Shown here piece after piece: positions 61,122 through 64,000 of a DNA stretch of 64,000 nt. Below the pieces are notes generated by a model. It was not told the DNA's origin, searched no databases, and saw only the letters and a program-made list of their open reading frames with translations. Source of the stretch: JAHBWV01 sp964588385 (GTDB taxonomy: Bacteria; Planctomycetota; Phycisphaerae; Phycisphaerales; UBA1924); assembly GCA_964588385.1 (NCBI GenBank), contig CAZPPG010000010.1, positions 21,597-85,596 of the forward strand, written 5' to 3'. The translations under genes were made by a program, and so were the position numbers. Position 1 is the stretch's first letter; each line of letters opens with the position of its first letter.

Positions 61122-62006
61122 ATGGAAGGCCCAAACGCCCCCAACGTCCACGTCCGGCAACCCTCGAGCCACGCTCCACCGGGCCATACACCATCCACGC
61201 GTGATCGGACCAACCCGGTTCTTGAGATCCGCAACCTCATCGTTGAGTTCCTAGCCCGCAACGCCCGCTCAGCCGCCAACCGCGCCGTCAACGGCGTCTC
61301 TCTCTCCCTCGCTCGCGCCGAAGCCCTCGGCATCGTCGGCGAGTCCGGCTGCGGCAAGACCACTCTCGGACGCGCCATCCTCGGCCTCATCCCCGCCGCG
61401 TCAGGTTCGATCATCGTCGATGGACACGACATCCGCGCCGCCCGCGGCCCCGCGCTCCGATCGCTCCGAAAGAAGGCCCAGGTCATCTTTCAGGACCCCG
61501 GCGGCTCGCTCAACCCTCGCATGCGCATCGCCGACATCGTCGCCGAGCCGCTGGAGATCCATCGCATCGGCGACGCTCGCGAACGACGCGCGCGCGCGGT
61601 CTCGCTCCTCGAACGCTGCGGCATGCCCCGCGACGCCGCCGACCGCTACCCACACCAGCTCAGCGGCGGCCAGCGACAGCGCGTCGCCATCGCCCGCGCC
61701 CTCACGCTGGAGCCGGCTCTCCTGGTCTGCGATGAACCCACCAGCGCGCTCGACGTGTCCGTCCAGGCACAGATCCTCAATCTTCTCACGGACCTTCAGC
61801 GAGAGCGGAACCTGTCGTACCTCTTCATCAGCCATGACATCGCCGTCGTCGCGCACCTCTGCTCGCGAATCGCCGTCATGCGCGCGGGCCGGATCATCGA
61901 AACCGGCCGGACGGACGACGTGCTGAACACACCGTCCGACCCATACACCCGCGAACTGCTCCGCGCTGTTCCCTCACGCGACCACGCATGCTCCACGGAT
62001 CCGTAG
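61122..62006 (+). CDS. Orphan Opp/Dpp-type ABC transporter ATPase
   Basis: A 294-residue ATPase of the peptide/nickel uptake type (OppF/DppF-like). Walker A is LGIVGESGCGKTTLGRAILG, then VIFQDPGGSLNPRMRIADIV, signature YPHQLSGGQRQRVAIARALT, Walker B ALLVCDEPTSALDVSVQAQI and H-loop YLFISHDIAVVAHL, ending with the type-specific SDPYTRELLRAVP. No permease or second ATPase is adjacent. The N-terminal ~30 residues are Pro/Ser/His-rich and may not be real; a later start near VLEIRNLIVEF is possible. Confidence 0.87.
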   Translation: MEGPNAPNVHVRQPSSHAPPGHTPSTRDRTNPVLEIRNLIVEFLARNARSAANRAVNGVSLSLARAEALGIVGESGCGKTTLGRAILGLIPAASGSIIVDGHDIRAARGPALRSLRKKAQVIFQDPGGSLNPRMRIADIVAEPLEIHRIGDARERRARAVSLLERCGMPRDAADRYPHQLSGGQRQRVAIARALTLEPALLVCDEPTSALDVSVQAQILNLLTDLQRERNLSYLFISHDIAVVAHLCSRIAVMRAGRIIETGRTDDVLNTPSDPYTRELLRAVPSRDHACSTDP

Positions 62007-62064
62007 CGCGGCGTTCCCTTTGCCTGCGCTCTATCATTCTGACGGAGCGACGAAGCAGGATCTC

Positions 62065-62496
62065 ATGACCAGACCGAACGACTCGCAGAAATCTCCATCG
62101 ATCGGTCTGCCGCTGACGGAAGCGACCAACTCGCCGCTGGCCGGCCAGTCGGTCTCCGAAACGCACATCCGAGACCTTGTCGACACGTTCTACCAGGCGA
62201 TCAGGGCCGATGACTTGCTCGGCCCGATCTTCGATCGCCACGTGAAAGACTGGTCGCTCCACCTGCCCAAGATGTACGACTTCTGGTCGACCGTCGTCCT
62301 CCGCACCGGCCGATACGCGGGCCGTCCGATCGAGGTGCACGAACGCATCCCCGGCCTGACCGCCGCACACTTCCAGCGCTGGCTCGCCCTTTGGACGCGA
62401 ACGGTGCAGCGTGTGGTGCCCATCCCGGCACAGGACCTCTTCATCGTGTCGGCGCAGCGAATGGCCCGATCCATGTCCGACCGCCTCATCGCGTGA
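62065..62496 (+). CDS. Group III-like truncated haemoglobin
   Basis: A 143-residue small globin with THIRDLVDTFYQAIRADDLL, GPIFDRHVKDWSLHLPKMYD, FWSTVVLRTGRYAGRPIEVH and ERIPGLTAAHFQRWLALWTR. The FW, RYAGRP and His-containing region fit group III truncated globins, with the proximal His likely in PIEVHERI. The start at 62065 has AGGA seven bases upstream. It is 58 bp after the orphan ABC ATPase gene. Such globins are often linked to oxygen, NO or respiratory stress; no partner is nearby. Confidence 0.85.
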   Translation: MTRPNDSQKSPSIGLPLTEATNSPLAGQSVSETHIRDLVDTFYQAIRADDLLGPIFDRHVKDWSLHLPKMYDFWSTVVLRTGRYAGRPIEVHERIPGLTAAHFQRWLALWTRTVQRVVPIPAQDLFIVSAQRMARSMSDRLIA

Positions 62497-62538
62497 TCGC
62501 GACGCTCCGCACGCCCGAAGAGCAGCCGCACCCGGCCC

Positions 62539-64000
62539 TCAGACTCCTGTCTCGCCCCACATCGCCAGGTTGGACATCGGCCACGCCAGCGACCACAGCC
62601 CGCTGGGCCGCGCCGCCACGGCCTTGATGGCCGCCTCCGAGAAGACCTCACGCAGAAACGCCGACCCCCGGATCAGCGCCGCCTGATCCGCCACCCACGT
62701 CTGGAATGGAAGCGGAAAGCTCGCCTTCCTCCTCTCTACCACCTCACGCGGCAGCCCATCGCGAAACGCCTCGCGCAGCGCGATCTTCGTCCGTGTCACA
62801 GGGCTCTCGCTCGCGGACGGGCGCGCCTCCTCAAACTTCATCCCGAGCGGCAGCGACCACGCCAATCCCCGCACCGCCACATCCGCCAGCGGCGTGCGCC
62901 CCTCGACCGACTCAAGCATCGTCGCCGAGTCCAGCCGCTGCAGCAGCCCGACCAGATTCACACGCTGCTGGAATCTCAAGTGGACCTCCAGCGCATCCAC
63001 GCGTGACCCTCTCGCCTCCGCCTCCCCGCTCGCCTCGTCCGCCGTCACGTCAAACTCCGATCGGTACGTCGCGATCAGTTCCTCATCCCGGCCCGCATCC
63101 CGCCACCATTTGTCATTCAGCAGCCCCGGCTTGCTGCCCAAGGGGGCCCATGCCGCGGAGTTCAACTGGAACATTCCGGGATCGACGTTACCGCGCTCGA
63201 TGTGGAACTTCGCCATCGACAGAGGCGTGTCGTACCCCCCGAAGAACTCGTCCGCGCCCTCCCCGCTCAACGCCACCACGTGACCGGTCCGTCTGAGAAT
63301 CCGCGCGACCTCGTTGATCGCGACCTCGTTCGGCGTGCCAAGCGGCACACCCATCCGCCCCACCATCTCGCGCCATCGCGCCGCGAACATCTCGCGCGTC
63401 ACTGGCGCTTCGGTGTGGCTGACGCCGAGCCGCGCCGCCACCGCCCTTGCGAACGCAAAGTCCTCGGATCCCGACGCCTCCCCTGCGCCCTCCGGGGCCC
63501 CGGAGCAGAACGTGTGCAGCGATCGCACATGCTCGTGCGCCACAGAGCACACGATGGAACTGTCTAGCCCGCCCGAAAGCAGGGCGCACGTCGGCACATC
63601 CGCCCTCAGGTGAACGCGTACGCTCTCCCGAACGACGTCACGCACACGTTCGACACCGCCCTCGAGCCGCTGCCCCCAGCCGGAGGCATCAACGCGTGAT
63701 CGCGCCATCGCAAGGCCCGCGTCGCGAAGGTCGAACCGCAGGACCTCCCCCGGCCTCACCACGCGCACCCCCTCATACAGCGTGCGTTCGCCCATCGTCG
63801 TGCGGATCGTCGTCAGGTACGCGCTCACCGCAACGGGATCCGGCCTCCTCTGCACCAAGGGATGCGCAAGGATCGCACCGATCTCGCTCGCGAACACCAG
63901 CCCCCTCGCCCCGCCCGCGCCGGCAAGCAGCGTGTAGTACAGCGGCTTAATCCCGATCGGATCGCGCGCCAGCGTCAGCGTCTGCGCGGCTTCATCGAAC
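62539..64000 (-). CDS. asnB: Asparagine synthase (glutamine-hydrolysing), 5' end outside window
   Basis: The frame is open to the right edge, so the N-terminal glutaminase domain (Cys2) is missing from view. The visible ~487 residues begin in the conserved RDPIGIKPLYYTLLAGAGG region and continue as the ATP-pyrophosphatase domain: CALLSGGLDSSIVCSVAHEH with the PP-loop SGGLDSS, EDFAFARAVAARLGVSHTEA, VVALSGEGADEFFGGYDTPL, and EVVERRKASFPLPFQTWVAD. The tail ends at GETGV. It could be AsnB proper or one of the exopolysaccharide/peptidoglycan amidotransferase relatives. An internal GTG at 63897 is not the start. Confidence 0.9.
   Translation of the reverse strand, partial: FDEAAQTLTLARDPIGIKPLYYTLLAGAGGARGLVFASEIGAILAHPLVQRRPDPVAVSAYLTTIRTTMGERTLYEGVRVVRPGEVLRFDLRDAGLAMARSRVDASGWGQRLEGGVERVRDVVRESVRVHLRADVPTCALLSGGLDSSIVCSVAHEHVRSLHTFCSGAPEGAGEASGSEDFAFARAVAARLGVSHTEAPVTREMFAARWREMVGRMGVPLGTPNEVAINEVARILRRTGHVVALSGEGADEFFGGYDTPLSMAKFHIERGNVDPGMFQLNSAAWAPLGSKPGLLNDKWWRDAGRDEELIATYRSEFDVTADEASGEAEARGSRVDALEVHLRFQQRVNLVGLLQRLDSATMLESVEGRTPLADVAVRGLAWSLPLGMKFEEARPSASESPVTRTKIALREAFRDGLPREVVERRKASFPLPFQTWVADQAALIRGSAFLREVFSEAAIKAVAARPSGLWSLAWPMSNLAMWGETGV

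Overview
The window looks like a chromosomal segment of a GC-rich planctomycete, probably of the Phycisphaerae. The evidence is a set of family signatures rather than one marker: a secreted protein opening with an LESRRMLA-type motif, a PVC-type membrane-bound dehydrogenase/cytochrome c followed by a DUF1080 lipoprotein, a DUF1570 metallopeptidase-like protein, a pilin-like protein with an H-X9-D tail, a PAPG-type C-terminal sorting tail, metal ABC permeases with DtxR-like tails, and bacterial topoisomerase VI. No insertion sequence, prophage, rRNA or CRISPR array was seen. Three tRNA genes are present (Ala-TGC, Lys-CTT, Phe-GAA).

Layout. 1-10 kb: 5' part of an LptD-like gene, thiS-thiG, a lipoprotein, a GmhA-like isomerase, the tyrosine-catabolic pair hgmA and fahA (with a 7-bp tandem repeat between them), a YegP-like protein, an HD-GYP protein and a PPK2 kinase. 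10-25 kb: an S9 peptidase, the PVC-type dehydrogenase/cytochrome with its DUF1080 partner, an EVE-domain protein, a Cys-rich secreted protein, a large coiled-coil inner-membrane protein, an ECF sigma/anti-sigma pair, a pilin-like protein, a secreted cyclophilin, an outer-membrane barrel and a DUF1570 protein. 25-28.4 kb: a three-gene type III polyketide synthase operon (methyltransferase, FAD oxidoreductase, PKS). 28.4-43.3 kb: tRNA-Ala, an HDOD-GGDEF-receiver protein, Bcp, a PEP-CTERM-like protein, an AbgT transporter, the topoisomerase VI genes (B, a META-type lipoprotein, A, then a GIY-YIG-like ORF), a second HD-GYP protein, and rpmF-plsX-fabH.

43.8-51.3 kb is the most interesting part: a tightly coupled five-gene operon encoding a SWIM zinc-finger protein, a DUF5691-type protein, a MoxR-type AAA ATPase, a DUF5682-type protein and a vWA protein. 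The set looks like one NTP-dependent machine of unknown function, possibly a conflict or quality-control system. 51.4-56.1 kb is a manganese/zinc-type ABC uptake operon in which both permeases carry DtxR/MntR-like C-terminal regions, similar in layout to the chlamydial YtgCR fusion, with a perfect 6-4-6 palindrome upstream as a candidate operator.

56.1-64 kb: a stand-alone DHp-like mini-protein, a 1357-residue beta-helix surface protein, tRNA-Phe, an orphan Opp/Dpp-type ATPase, a group III-like truncated haemoglobin, and an asparagine synthetase running off the right end. All functional calls come from reading motifs and family resemblance by eye; no database search was run.
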